From the NCBI GenBank assembly GCA_024636505.1, contig JAGXGY010000042.1:124001-188000 (forward strand): DNA of 64,000 nt, read 5' to 3'. This DNA is from Methylobacter sp. (GTDB lineage: Bacteria; Pseudomonadota; Gammaproteobacteria; Methylococcales; Methylomonadaceae). The position numbers and the translations under genes are program-made. Shown here piece by piece: positions 1 through 8,525 of this stretch; position 1 is the first letter of the stretch; every line of letters begins with the position of its first letter. The notes beneath the pieces are model-generated. The model did not search any database and had not been told where the DNA came from. It saw only the letters and a program-made list of their open reading frames with translations.

Positions 1-642
1 GATAAACTGCCGATAACGGAACGGGCATTTCCCTACTGGAGCATGGGCTTTGAAAAGCTCGAAGGCAAAGAGCTGACCGAAACAGACGACTTGAATACTT
101 TTTTTGAAAAGGATTTCACACCTGCCGGTTTTGCCTCCCACAAGCACATTATCGGCCCGTTATTGGCTCATCTGCGCAGCAAGCTGGTAAAACAGGTGAC
201 CGTGGAAAGTCACGAAGAGTTGCCTATGCAGCACGAAGATCCGTTCATCCAATTCCTGCACCGCACCATACGCTTGGGCGTCAAGTTTCTCGCGTTGCTG
301 ATGGTGATCGTTATTTTGTTCGGCATTATTGATGTTGTTTATGTGATGTTTGAAAAAATCACCCAACCGCCGTTTATGCTGCTGTCCATCAATGACATGT
401 TGGAAACGTTTGGGGCTTTTTTGGCGGTGTTAATTGCCATTGAAATTTTCCTGAATATTACCTTGTATATCAGAAGCGATGTAATTCCGGTAAAACTGGT
501 GGTGGCGACCGCGCTAATGGCCATATCCAGAAAAGTCATCGTGTTTGATTACAAACATCTGCCGGCGGAATATGTCAGTGCATCGGCATTGGTTTTGGTA
601 GCGCTGGGCATTACCTATTGGCTCATTCAAAAGAAAGAATAA
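1..642 (+). CDS. PsiE-like membrane protein, 5' end cut by window edge
   Basis: The reading frame is open from base 1 and the residues before the first ATG (base 43) look coding, so the gene probably begins outside the window; ATG 43 would give 199 residues. The C-terminal part has about four hydrophobic segments and matches the general pattern of the PsiE (phosphate-starvation-inducible E) family: a short amphipathic region, paired helices, then a conserved-looking DVIPVKLVVATALMAISRKV stretch before the last helix. The N-terminal 65 residues are soluble and charged. Function of PsiE proteins is not established. The next gene starts 38 bases downstream on the same strand. The family call rests on motif memory only, and the soluble N-terminal part might belong to another domain of a longer protein. 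Confidence 0.6.
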   Translation, partial: DKLPITERAFPYWSMGFEKLEGKELTETDDLNTFFEKDFTPAGFASHKHIIGPLLAHLRSKLVKQVTVESHEELPMQHEDPFIQFLHRTIRLGVKFLALLMVIVILFGIIDVVYVMFEKITQPPFMLLSINDMLETFGAFLAVLIAIEIFLNITLYIRSDVIPVKLVVATALMAISRKVIVFDYKHLPAEYVSASALVLVALGITYWLIQKKE

Positions 643-679
643 AGCCCTCGCCAATGAGTTAATTCAGCCGTTAAACCTC

Positions 680-1204
680 ATGACCAAACCGCTAATATTC
701 TGTTTCGATCCTGTCGCAGATTTTAACGCCGAGCTATTGATTCTGGGCAGCATGCCTGGACAGGAATCTTTAACGGCAAACCAGTACTATGCGAATCGCC
801 GTAACGCCTTCTGGAAAATCATGGCTGACATACTCGGGCTTGATCCCGACGCTTGCTACGAGATCCGGCTACAGGCACTCAAGACAGGCCGCATCGCACT
901 CTGGGATGTGCTGCAGTCGTGTACCCGAGTCGGCAGCTTGGACGCAAGTATAGACGCCAACTCCATCACGGCAAATGACTTTCAGCGCTTCTTTCGTCGC
1001 CATGAACATATCCGTGCGGTGTTCTTCAACGGAGCAAAGGCGGAGTCGGCATACCGGCAACATGCCTTGCCTACCGTCAGTAGCGTTGCTGTCAGCTATA
1101 GGCGTCTGCCCTCGACCAGTCCGGCGCATGCCTCTCTTTCCTGCGAACAAAAACTTCAGCTATGGCAGGCAGCACTGAAACCAAAAATCAGCTTTGTACG
1201 TTAA
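680..1204 (+). CDS. Hypoxanthine-DNA glycosylase (UDG superfamily, family 6)
   Basis: A 174-residue protein of the uracil-DNA glycosylase superfamily. The motif GSMPGQESL (about residues 23-31) and the following YYANRRNAFW block (about 36-46) are the signature of the family-6 hypoxanthine-DNA glycosylases, which excise deaminated adenine (deoxyinosine) and act through an Asn in place of the usual motif-1 Asp. The C-terminal part carries an LPSTSPAH loop, matching the motif-2 loop LPSTSPA(H/R). Length agrees with the family, usually 160-190 residues. It would act in cytoplasmic base-excision repair. The gene stands alone; the gene downstream converges on it. Start ATG 680 is the first in frame. 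Confidence 0.82.
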   Translation: MTKPLIFCFDPVADFNAELLILGSMPGQESLTANQYYANRRNAFWKIMADILGLDPDACYEIRLQALKTGRIALWDVLQSCTRVGSLDASIDANSITANDFQRFFRRHEHIRAVFFNGAKAESAYRQHALPTVSSVAVSYRRLPSTSPAHASLSCEQKLQLWQAALKPKISFVR

Positions 1205-1245
1205 AGATGCGACATGGCATTAAATTTAAATTGCATAGCCTTTGC

Positions 1246-2124
1246 TTATAAATCGGCTAATAACTGACTGATCCTGTTTTCTGCTTGATGCAGATAGCCT
1301 TGACCAAACAGATTCAGATGATTGAGTATGTGATATAAGTTATACAGATTTTTCCGGCCGACATAGCCCGGATCCAGCGGATAAACAGCTTGATAAGCCT
1401 GATAAAATATTGGGCTGAAGCCCCCGAACAACTCGGTCATCGCCACATCCGTTTCCCGGTCGCCAAAGTAACAGGCCGGATCGTAAACAACCGGATTGCC
1501 CTGTTGGTCTGCCGCGACATTGCCGCCCCATAAATCGCCATGCACTAAAGCCGGTTGCGGCTGGTAGGCTAAAAACCAGGGTTTTAAATCGCTACAGAGT
1601 TTTTCGCCTAACGCTTGCAAACGACCGCCATAACCTTGGTCGGCGGCCAGTGCTAATTGATGCCCCAAGCGTTGTTCCTGCCAGAATGTAGGCCAGTTAT
1701 CATAACGGCCGTTGACTTGCCGAGTACTGCCGATAGTGTTGTCACGGTGCCAGCCGAAATACGCCTGTTGTTGCTTATGCAACTGCGCCAATTGTTGTCC
1801 CAACAACTGTTCGGAACGGCTATTCAAATTAGTTAAGGCGATATACTCAAGCACTAAAAACGCATGGTTGGCAGTTTGCCCGCAAACAATAACCTTCGGT
1901 ACGCGAATGCACTGGGTTTGCGTCAACGCTTGCAAGCCTGCGGCTTCCGCCTCAAACATCGAAGCTCGATCAGGCGTATTCAGTTTGACAAAAAAACTCC
2001 GGTTTTCCGCCTGCAACCGATACGCTACATTAATATCACCGCCAACCAAGAGCTTGGCATTTTGCAACACAAAAGCCTGTCCGGTCGCTGCTTCGATATG
2101 CTGAACAATAGCCTGCCAATTCAT
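1246..2124 (-). CDS. Fructosamine kinase family protein
   Basis: Member of the fructosamine/ketosamine-3-kinase family, which phosphorylates sugar-amine adducts on proteins and so starts deglycation; the fold is that of aminoglycoside phosphotransferases. The catalytic loop reads HGDLWGGN and the following metal-binding segment YDPACYFGDRETD, both diagnostic of the family. The frame is open further upstream, but the start at 2124 (MNWQAIVQHIEAATG) fits the family N-terminus and gives about 292 residues. This ATG shares one base with the TGA stop of the upstream metalloprotease gene, so the two are almost certainly translationally coupled. Whether the natural substrate is a glycated protein or a small molecule cannot be told from sequence. 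Confidence 0.85.
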   Translation of the reverse strand: MNWQAIVQHIEAATGQAFVLQNAKLLVGGDINVAYRLQAENRSFFVKLNTPDRASMFEAEAAGLQALTQTQCIRVPKVIVCGQTANHAFLVLEYIALTNLNSRSEQLLGQQLAQLHKQQQAYFGWHRDNTIGSTRQVNGRYDNWPTFWQEQRLGHQLALAADQGYGGRLQALGEKLCSDLKPWFLAYQPQPALVHGDLWGGNVAADQQGNPVVYDPACYFGDRETDVAMTELFGGFSPIFYQAYQAVYPLDPGYVGRKNLYNLYHILNHLNLFGQGYLHQAENRISQLLADL

Positions 2125-2627
2125 CAGTAGAGCTTGCCGACTAAATCCATATGGGTCAAATACAGCCGCATATCCAGCTCGTAGCGGTGATAACACGGCT
2201 CCATATGCTGACACAGCTGATAAAACGCCTTGTTATGTTCTTTTTCCTTTAAGTGCGCCAGCTCATGCACGACGATCATCCGTAAAAACTCCAGCGGCAC
2301 ATTTTTAAACAGCGAGGCCACCCGAATCTCATTTTTTGCCTTGTGCTTACCGCCCTGCACCCGGGAAATAAAGGTATGCAATCCTAAGGCATGATGCAGG
2401 TCTTTAATCTTGTCGTCGTAAATCACCTTGCTCAGCGGCTGGGATTGTTTCAGCGACGCATTTTTTATATCGACCGTATAACTATAAAGCGCTTTATCGG
2501 TTCTGACCGTATGAGCTACCGGATATTTTTTCAACAGCGTCTCGCCCAGCTTGTCGTTACTGATCAGCTCGCGTACCCGGCTGGTGACATTTTCGGGATA
2601 GCCGATTAAATATTTTAATTCCTGCAT
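2124..2627 (-). CDS. YgjP-like zinc metallopeptidase
   Basis: A 167-residue protein with the zincin motif HELAHLKEKEHN at residues 121-132: His121, Glu122 and His125 form HExxH and His131 is a likely third ligand. This short form, with LxHELAH near the C-terminal third and a CxxMEPCY-like segment after it, is typical of the YgjP/DUF45 (WLM, SprT-like) metallopeptidases. Substrates are unknown for the family. It sits directly upstream of the fructosamine kinase gene with a one-base overlap and 6 bases downstream of a hotdog-like gene, so the three probably form an operon. Confidence 0.75.
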   Translation of the reverse strand: MQELKYLIGYPENVTSRVRELISNDKLGETLLKKYPVAHTVRTDKALYSYTVDIKNASLKQSQPLSKVIYDDKIKDLHHALGLHTFISRVQGGKHKAKNEIRVASLFKNVPLEFLRMIVVHELAHLKEKEHNKAFYQLCQHMEPCYHRYELDMRLYLTHMDLVGKLY

Positions 2628-2633
2628 GACAGC

Positions 2634-3566
2634 TTACTTCAGAGTGTTCAATATTTGCTCTAACGGCGCCAGAGAAATCAGCGCCCGGTACAGAATCGTT
2701 TTATCTTCCATCAGACCGTAACATTCATAATGATAAGGCGAGTCTATGGCATGGCCTATGCCTTCTTTCCTCTCTTCCGGTGGAATTTGCCTGATCAGTA
2801 TATACAGTGCATCGCCGGATTTGAGCAGCGCAAGGTAGCTGCGATCGATGCTGATTTTATGCGACATATACACCAACGGATTGCGTTCGAAATCATGTTT
2901 TTCTATCACCGCCTTTTCCAGCAAGGCGCTGGATATCAGGCTGCACGGGAATATTTCAGGAAATACCGCTTTATCTTTAAAAGGGTCGAAAAAAGCATCC
3001 TGATCGACCAGCGAGCCGCACAAAAAGTTTTTGGCATTGCTGCTGGTGATAAATTTTCGTTTCAGAAAAAAATGGCTATCGGAGATAAAAGACCGATCGG
3101 GATGCTGATTAAGGACGCCACACTGTGGAATATGTGGATTGGGCAGAAACAAGGCAAATTTGGATTCGGTTTTGTAACCCAGCAAGGCCAATGCGCCGCC
3201 CGATTTAACCGTAATCCGGTTGCTGAGCATGGTCTCGGGATCTTGTTTAAATTGCGACTTTTTTATATCGATTAAGATCTCTTGCCCAGGCTTGACGGCG
3301 TTAACGAAAGAAAACTGGTAGTTACTAAAATGCAGGTTGTTATCGCTAATCAGTAGATTTTCATTATGTAACCGGCGATGAAGAAAAACTTTGTGTTCAA
3401 CCAACGATTCTAATTGAAATCCCAGTGCAATCGGGCCTTTGAACGGATTGTGATTGATGCGCCGCCATCGGTTTCTATCGTGAAACAGGTTGAAATCGTC
3501 CGTTGCATTACGTGCAACATCAATATGTATTTGATGAAAAACATCCGAACTGTCTGAATTATTCAT
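2634..3566 (-). CDS. Uncharacterised protein, probable double hotdog (MaoC/DUF3581-like)
   Basis: 310 residues, no signal peptide or membrane segment. The N-terminal part contains DDFNLFHD followed by NPFKGPIALGFQLESLVEH, which resembles the D-x-N-x-x-H motif and the following helix of MaoC-type hotdog dehydratases. A second, less conserved half (residues about 190-305) has the alternating pattern expected of another hotdog repeat. I recall similar gammaproteobacterial proteins under DUF3581, but cannot confirm the match. A role on acyl-CoA or acyl-carrier substrates would be inference only. First gene of the likely operon with the YgjP-like and fructosamine kinase genes; a gap of 81 bases separates it from aguB upstream. 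Confidence 0.5.
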   Translation of the reverse strand: MNNSDSSDVFHQIHIDVARNATDDFNLFHDRNRWRRINHNPFKGPIALGFQLESLVEHKVFLHRRLHNENLLISDNNLHFSNYQFSFVNAVKPGQEILIDIKKSQFKQDPETMLSNRITVKSGGALALLGYKTESKFALFLPNPHIPQCGVLNQHPDRSFISDSHFFLKRKFITSSNAKNFLCGSLVDQDAFFDPFKDKAVFPEIFPCSLISSALLEKAVIEKHDFERNPLVYMSHKISIDRSYLALLKSGDALYILIRQIPPEERKEGIGHAIDSPYHYECYGLMEDKTILYRALISLAPLEQILNTLK

Positions 3567-3647
3567 AGTGCCTCAACGATAGAATCCTTGGTTTGGCCAA
3601 TTTAAGACTGGAAACTTCCGTTTCCATAACGTTTAAGGCGGCGTGTT

Positions 3648-4532
3648 TTAATCAATAAAGCGTTTGGTCAAATCGCCATATTCGTCAATGCGACGATCAC
3701 GCAAAAACGGCCATATTTGCCTGACCCGCTCAACCCTGGCATTATCGATGGTGCAGCAAAGCAGCTTGGTTTCCGAATCATTGGCGCTGGTGATAATTTC
3801 GCCTTGCGGTCCGGCGATAAAACTATTGCCCCAGAAGTTAATACCGGTAGCCAAGTCCGGCGCTTGCTCAAAGCCGATACGGTTGCAGGAAATGACCGGA
3901 ATACCGTTGGCGACGGCATGAGAGCGTTGAATGGTCACCCAGGCATCCAGCTGACGCTGTTGTTCCACCGGCGTATCTTCCGGGTCCCAGCCTATCGCGG
4001 TCGGATAAATCAACATCTCCGCGCCGGCTAAAGCCATCAGCCGTGCAGCTTCCGGATACCACTGATCCCAGCAAACCAATACTCCTAATTTGCCGATAGA
4101 GGTTTCGATCGGCTTGAAACCCAAATCGCCGGGGGTGAAATAATATTTCTCGTAAAACCCCGGATCGTCGGGAATGTGCATTTTCCGGTACTTACCGGCA
4201 ATACTGCCATCCTTGTCGAAAACCACGGCAGTATTGTGATAAAGCCCCGGCGCCCGTTTTTCGAAAATGGTCGAGACGATGACGATGTTGAGTTCTTTAG
4301 CCACGTCCGACAGAATTTCAGTGGTGGGGCCTGGAATCGGCTGGGCAAGGTCAAAGTTATCGTAATCCTCGCTCTGGCAAAAATACGGTCCCAGATGCAG
4401 CTCGGGCAATACCACCAGATCTGCATTTTTAGCGGCGGCTTCATGAATTTTCTCAATAGAAAAATCAAGATTGGTTTGTCTGTCTTCATCGCAGGGCTGT
4501 TGCACAGCACTAACGGTTAATGTCGATTTCAT
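3648..4532 (-). CDS. aguB: N-carbamoylputrescine amidohydrolase
   Basis: Nitrilase-superfamily enzyme of 294 residues that hydrolyses N-carbamoylputrescine to putrescine, CO2 and ammonia, the last step of the agmatine route. The catalytic triad is visible: Glu44 in VLPELHLGPYF, Lys117 in KYRKMHIPDD, and Cys154 in VCWDQWYPEAAR. The segments DDPGFYEKYYFTPGD and CNRIGFE are typical of plant and bacterial AguB. Its partner agmatine deiminase (aguA) is on the same strand upstream, separated by two genes. Length is the usual one for the family. Confidence 0.93.
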   Translation of the reverse strand: MKSTLTVSAVQQPCDEDRQTNLDFSIEKIHEAAAKNADLVVLPELHLGPYFCQSEDYDNFDLAQPIPGPTTEILSDVAKELNIVIVSTIFEKRAPGLYHNTAVVFDKDGSIAGKYRKMHIPDDPGFYEKYYFTPGDLGFKPIETSIGKLGVLVCWDQWYPEAARLMALAGAEMLIYPTAIGWDPEDTPVEQQRQLDAWVTIQRSHAVANGIPVISCNRIGFEQAPDLATGINFWGNSFIAGPQGEIITSANDSETKLLCCTIDNARVERVRQIWPFLRDRRIDEYGDLTKRFID

Positions 4533-4626
4533 GATGATCGTCTGGGGTGGTTTTTGATGGGCGTTATTTTATAACGATTTAAGCGATAGAAAGAACAAAA
4601 CTGTATTGCCGCTGTGAAAATGCATA

Positions 4627-5241
4627 CTACGACGCTTGAACCGATCCAGCCGCTAACTTGCCAAGTTGCCGATCATGAAGGCGACTTAACATCGCCAATG
4701 CCAATATTGCGCCAAGCAGCGCATAAGCCATATCCGACTGCGTATCCCAAATATAGCCTTGGGTGCCTAAAAATGCTTCAGCAGCTTCCTGGCTTAATAC
4801 CGCAACCCACCACTCAATCAGCTCATAAAAAGCGCTGATCGCAAGACAGATGCAGATGACGAAAAAATGAAGCCAGCTGCTATTTTCCACAACCTGCTTT
4901 CTGATGATAATTTCCCTGGCGATGATGGCGGGAACAAAGCCTTGGGCAAAATGGCCGACCTTATCGTAATTATTGCGATCCAGATGAAATAAGTCTTTCA
5001 GCCAATCGAACAGCGGAACTTCGGCATAAGTGTAATGTCCGCCGACCATTAAAATAAGGCTGTGGATCAGGACCAAGCGATAAGCGAGGTCGGTTAACCT
5101 GAACGTCTGACGCGTCGTAATCAACACAATAAAAGCTATTATTGCCGGCGCTGTTTCAAGTATCCAGATCAGGTAATCTTTAGGATAGATACCCGACCAA
5201 ATCAGTGCCGAAAAAAATATTCCCAACCATGTTTTGTTCAT
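4627..5241 (-). CDS. YjdF-family (DUF2238) integral membrane protein
   Basis: 204 residues with about six predicted membrane segments. The conserved core DKVGHFAQGFVPAIIARE and the segment SAFYELIEWWVAV, followed by GTQGYIWDTQSDMAYAL, is the hallmark of the DUF2238/YjdF inner-membrane family. The histidines and acids in these blocks lie at membrane borders. Function unknown. The start lies 8 bases after the stop of the glutaredoxin-like gene, so the two share an operon; the placement between aguA and aguB may be incidental. Confidence 0.8.
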   Translation of the reverse strand: MNKTWLGIFFSALIWSGIYPKDYLIWILETAPAIIAFIVLITTRQTFRLTDLAYRLVLIHSLILMVGGHYTYAEVPLFDWLKDLFHLDRNNYDKVGHFAQGFVPAIIAREIIIRKQVVENSSWLHFFVICICLAISAFYELIEWWVAVLSQEAAEAFLGTQGYIWDTQSDMAYALLGAILALAMLSRLHDRQLGKLAAGSVQAS

Positions 5242-5249
5242 GAATGAGT

Positions 5250-5693
5250 TTATTTCGTTAACGCTTGTTGATAGGCAGCATCGCTAAAGCCACGGATGGT
5301 GACGCCATTAACGACTGCCAACGGAATTCCGCTATAACCCGGATCAAGTGTTTTCTTACGCGTTGCGGCATCAATATCTTGCTCAATATTGTAGGCATTA
5401 AAGACAATATTGTTCTTATGCAGAAAAGCCATGGCTTTTTTACAATAAGGACACCAGCTGGTGATGTAGATATCGACTTGCGGCGCTGCTTGATCGCCGT
5501 TATCGGCTGGATCAGGTTCTGATGCTTTATCTTCAAGATAAGCAACATTTTCTATAGATGCCGGATTAGCGGTTTTTGAGTCGGAGAAATGCGCCTTTCC
5601 ATTGGCATCTATCCATTTGTAGATTTCGGCCTGGACGGGGAATACGGCTGTTGTCAATGCAAACAACAGAATAAGCGATTGATTAATAACCAT
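5250..5693 (-). CDS. Exported glutaredoxin-like protein with DUF4124 N-terminus
   Basis: 147 residues. A cleavable signal peptide (about residues 1-22, ending VQA-E) is followed by a DUF4124 segment (YKWIDANGKAHFSD) and an acidic linker, then a glutaredoxin domain from about residue 73. The redox motif is CPYC (Cys81, Cys84) and the downstream GYSGIPLAVVNG with its cis-Pro and GFSDAAYQQAL end complete the glutaredoxin fold. A glutaredoxin in the periplasm is a disulfide reductase or isomerase candidate rather than a glutathione-dependent cytosolic enzyme. DUF4124 is common in exported gammaproteobacterial proteins and has no assigned function. Upstream of the YjdF gene in the same operon. Confidence 0.8.
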   Translation of the reverse strand: MVINQSLILLFALTTAVFPVQAEIYKWIDANGKAHFSDSKTANPASIENVAYLEDKASEPDPADNGDQAAPQVDIYITSWCPYCKKAMAFLHKNNIVFNAYNIEQDIDAATRKKTLDPGYSGIPLAVVNGVTIRGFSDAAYQQALTK

Positions 5694-5734
5694 ATAACGA
5701 CTAAATTTTGAACTGTATTGAGTATCCAGCTTTA

Positions 5735-5765
5735 TGCAGGACGCGGTTTAAAACCGCGCCCTGCA
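5735..5765. repeat. Intergenic palindrome (15-bp arms, one mismatch)
   Basis: Arms 5735-5749 and 5751-5765 around one central base pair as TGCAGGACGCGGTTT against its reverse complement with a single difference. It lies between aguA and the glutaredoxin gene. There is no U-tract on either side, so it is more likely a dispersed palindromic repeat than a simple terminator, though it could slow or protect transcript ends. Confidence 0.7.
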
Positions 5766-5787
5766 CAACGCGCCATAGTGTCGGATA

Positions 5788-6813
5788 TTAACCGGCAGCC
5801 ACTAATGTCTTTTCAGGAAACTGCATGGTCATGCAATGCAGACTGCCGTACTGATGCACCAAGGGCTGACAAGGAATAGCGATAATCTTGCGCTCAGGGA
5901 AACAACCGGCCAGGCGTTCCAGCGCAACCGCATCCATCGGGTCGCCATAAGTCGGTACCATAACGGCATGATTGATGATTAAAAAGTTGGCATAATTCGC
6001 CGGTAGCTGTTGCCCGTCTTCATCATAAATCGGTTGCGGCAACGGCAACGGCACCAGATGGTAGACGTCGCCGTCCTGGGTTCTTAGCGCTTGCAACTGC
6101 GTCTCCATGAATTTCAGGCTGTTGTAATGCAGGTTTTCAGGATCGTCGCAGCTGGTGTAAGCGATGGTGTTGGCGGAGCAAAAGCGGGCCAGGGTATCGA
6201 TGTGGGCATCGGTATCGTCGCCGGTCAGGTTTTCCTGATCCAGCCAGAATACCCGTTTTGCGCCAAGATGCTGGAGCAATTGCTGCTCTATGTCTTGCTG
6301 ACTCAGGCCTTTATTCCTATTCGGGTTTAACAGGCATTGCTTGGTGGTCAGGATGGTATCTATACCGTCGCTTTCGACGCTGCCGCCTTCCAATATAAAG
6401 TCTATATCGGTATAACTTTCGCCTTTAAAGGGTTTGGCATTTAGCAGCTTGTGATTGAGGTCGTTATCGTTTTGGTGCGAGTATTTTTCGCCCCAGCCAT
6501 TGAAAAGAAAATTCATGTGCATGATTTCACCGTCTTTTTCGACGCTGAGAAAAACGGTATCCCTGACCCAAATATCGTTCACGGAGGCGTGGATGAAGTC
6601 GATGTTGTCGTTCTTGCTTATCAGGCTTTGAATATGCAGCTGATGGCTGTCATCCAGACAGACGATAAGCAGTTTTTGATATTGACTGATGGTATCGCTA
6701 ATGACGCTGTAGGATTGTTCGACAGCATCAAGATTGCGAAAATCGCCGGTTTTATGCGGCCAGGCAATTAATACGGCGGATTGTTTTTCCCATTCTGCTG
6801 GAAATCTGTTCAT
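5788..6813 (-). CDS. aguA: Agmatine deiminase
   Basis: 341-residue member of the peptidyl-arginine-deiminase fold that converts agmatine to N-carbamoylputrescine and ammonia. Visible signatures: the N-terminal PAEWEKQSAVLIAWPH, NDIWVRDT, the acidic ILEGGSVESDG loop, TGDDTDAHIDTLARF with the catalytic His, and the nucleophile Cys327 in YGSLHCMTMQFP. Length is normal for AguA. With AguB it gives a complete agmatine-to-putrescine pathway. It starts 5 bases after the recN stop, so it may be transcribed with recN. Confidence 0.94.
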   Translation of the reverse strand: MNRFPAEWEKQSAVLIAWPHKTGDFRNLDAVEQSYSVISDTISQYQKLLIVCLDDSHQLHIQSLISKNDNIDFIHASVNDIWVRDTVFLSVEKDGEIMHMNFLFNGWGEKYSHQNDNDLNHKLLNAKPFKGESYTDIDFILEGGSVESDGIDTILTTKQCLLNPNRNKGLSQQDIEQQLLQHLGAKRVFWLDQENLTGDDTDAHIDTLARFCSANTIAYTSCDDPENLHYNSLKFMETQLQALRTQDGDVYHLVPLPLPQPIYDEDGQQLPANYANFLIINHAVMVPTYGDPMDAVALERLAGCFPERKIIAIPCQPLVHQYGSLHCMTMQFPEKTLVAAG

Positions 6814-6818
6814 AGGTT

Positions 6819-8525
6819 TTAGTTTCCTTGAGTTGGATATCCCGGCTCTAGGCCGGAAATAGATTGAAACAACATTTCTTTAGCGTGCGCCAGTGTATTG
6901 GCGGTGATATTGACGCCGCCCAACATTCTGGCAATTTCTTCAACGCGCTCTTCCGTTTTCAGTAGCCTGACACTGGAAGAGGTGATGTCGGTTCGATTGT
7001 TTTTTTCAACATAGAGATGATGATGCGCTTGTGCAGCGACTTGTGGTAGGTGAGTGACGCACATGACTTGCCGGTTATGGCTTAAGCTGCGCAGTTTTTG
7101 TCCGACGATTTCGGCAATGCCTCCGCCTATGCCTGAGTCTACTTCATCAAAAATCATCGTCGGGGTGGTTTTATCACTGGAGGTGGTGACTTGAATCGCT
7201 AGGCTGATACGGGATAATTCCCCGCCTGAAGCCACTTTAGCCAGTGGTTTTGCCGGCAGGCCCGGATTGGCACTGACCAGGAATTCGATTTTATCTTTGC
7301 CGTTCAGCTTGGGCGCGGCGCTGTCTACGGCGGCAATATCGACCAGAAACTCGCCTTGCGGCATACCCAGCTCCTTAATCATCGCGGAAATCTGCTGCTG
7401 CAATTTTTTGCCGCTCAGTTTGCGCTGTGCCGACAGTTGCGCTGCCAGCTGATAATATTCAGCCAGCAGTTTTTCAGTCTCGGCGGTCAAAGCTTCGATA
7501 CGTTCGCTGCTGTGCGCCAGGCTGTCGAGCTCGCGCTCAAGTTTGCCGACCAGTTCCGGCAGCTGGTGCGGAGTAACGTGATGCTTGCGGCTAAGACCTT
7601 GGATAATGCCGATCCGGCTTTCGACTTCTTCCAGACGCTGCGGGTCGGCTTCTTGCAATTCAAGAAAACGGCGCAATTGCAGCGATGCCTCTTCGACCTG
7701 AATTTGCGCTTCCGAAAGCATCGTGCAGATTTCGTTTAACTCGGGCGCAAATTGGGCAATGTGACTTAATTCGGCTAGGCTGTGATTCAGTAGTTGATTG
7801 ACCGATTGCCGGTCATTCTCATAAAGACTGTCAACCTGAATCTGGCCGGTGCTTAAAATCTGTCCAAGATTGGCCAGTTTGCCGTGTTCTTCCAAAAGCT
7901 CGGCATAGCTGAAATTTTCCAGAGCCAATTGCTGCAATTCGTCGAGCTGATAACGCAGCAATTCTTCGCGTTCGGTCTGGTCTGCGCTGGATTTAATCAG
8001 ACCGGCCAGTTCTTTGCTGGTTTGCTGCCATTGTCGGCAGCAGGCATTGACGCTATCCAGCAGGGACTGATTTTTTGCATAGGCATCCAGCAGGCGGCGC
8101 TGCTCGTCGGCATTCAGCAGGGTCAGATGCGCATGTTGGCCGTGAATTTCGACCAGTTTTTCACTCAGCTCCTGCAAGGCCTGCAAGGTAACCGGGCGGT
8201 TGTTGATATAGGCTTTGGAGCGGCCGTCATGATTAACAATACGCCGGATCAGGCATTGCTGCTCGGTATCCAGTTCATTGTCCTTTAACCATTGCTGTGC
8301 TAAAGGCGCATCGGCCAAATCGAATTCCAGATTAACCTCGGCGCGTTTGCATTCCGGGCGCACGTAACCGGAATCGGCGCGATCGCCTAAAGCCAGACCC
8401 AAGGCCGTTAATAAAATAGACTTACCGGCCCCGGTTTCGCCGGTAAGCACCGACATGCCTTTTTTCAGTTCGATATCCAATGATTTTACGACGGCGAGGT
8501 CGATAATATTAAGATTTAATAGCAT
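6819..8525 (-). CDS. recN: DNA repair ATPase RecN
   Basis: SMC-like ATPase of about 568 residues involved in double-strand-break repair. Walker A GETGAGKSILLTALG is near the N-terminus, the middle is coiled-coil (about 160-360), and the C-terminal ABC half carries ASGGELSRISLAIQV (signature) and TMIFDEVDSGIGGG (Walker B). The frame opens at a GTG 21 bases upstream, but ATG 8525 (MLLNLNIIDLAVV) fits RecN N-termini better. The start lies 17 bases inside the end of nadK, the well-known nadK-recN order of gammaproteobacteria. Confidence 0.95.
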   Translation of the reverse strand: MLLNLNIIDLAVVKSLDIELKKGMSVLTGETGAGKSILLTALGLALGDRADSGYVRPECKRAEVNLEFDLADAPLAQQWLKDNELDTEQQCLIRRIVNHDGRSKAYINNRPVTLQALQELSEKLVEIHGQHAHLTLLNADEQRRLLDAYAKNQSLLDSVNACCRQWQQTSKELAGLIKSSADQTEREELLRYQLDELQQLALENFSYAELLEEHGKLANLGQILSTGQIQVDSLYENDRQSVNQLLNHSLAELSHIAQFAPELNEICTMLSEAQIQVEEASLQLRRFLELQEADPQRLEEVESRIGIIQGLSRKHHVTPHQLPELVGKLERELDSLAHSSERIEALTAETEKLLAEYYQLAAQLSAQRKLSGKKLQQQISAMIKELGMPQGEFLVDIAAVDSAAPKLNGKDKIEFLVSANPGLPAKPLAKVASGGELSRISLAIQVTTSSDKTTPTMIFDEVDSGIGGGIAEIVGQKLRSLSHNRQVMCVTHLPQVAAQAHHHLYVEKNNRTDITSSSVRLLKTEERVEEIARMLGGVNITANTLAHAKEMLFQSISGLEPGYPTQGN

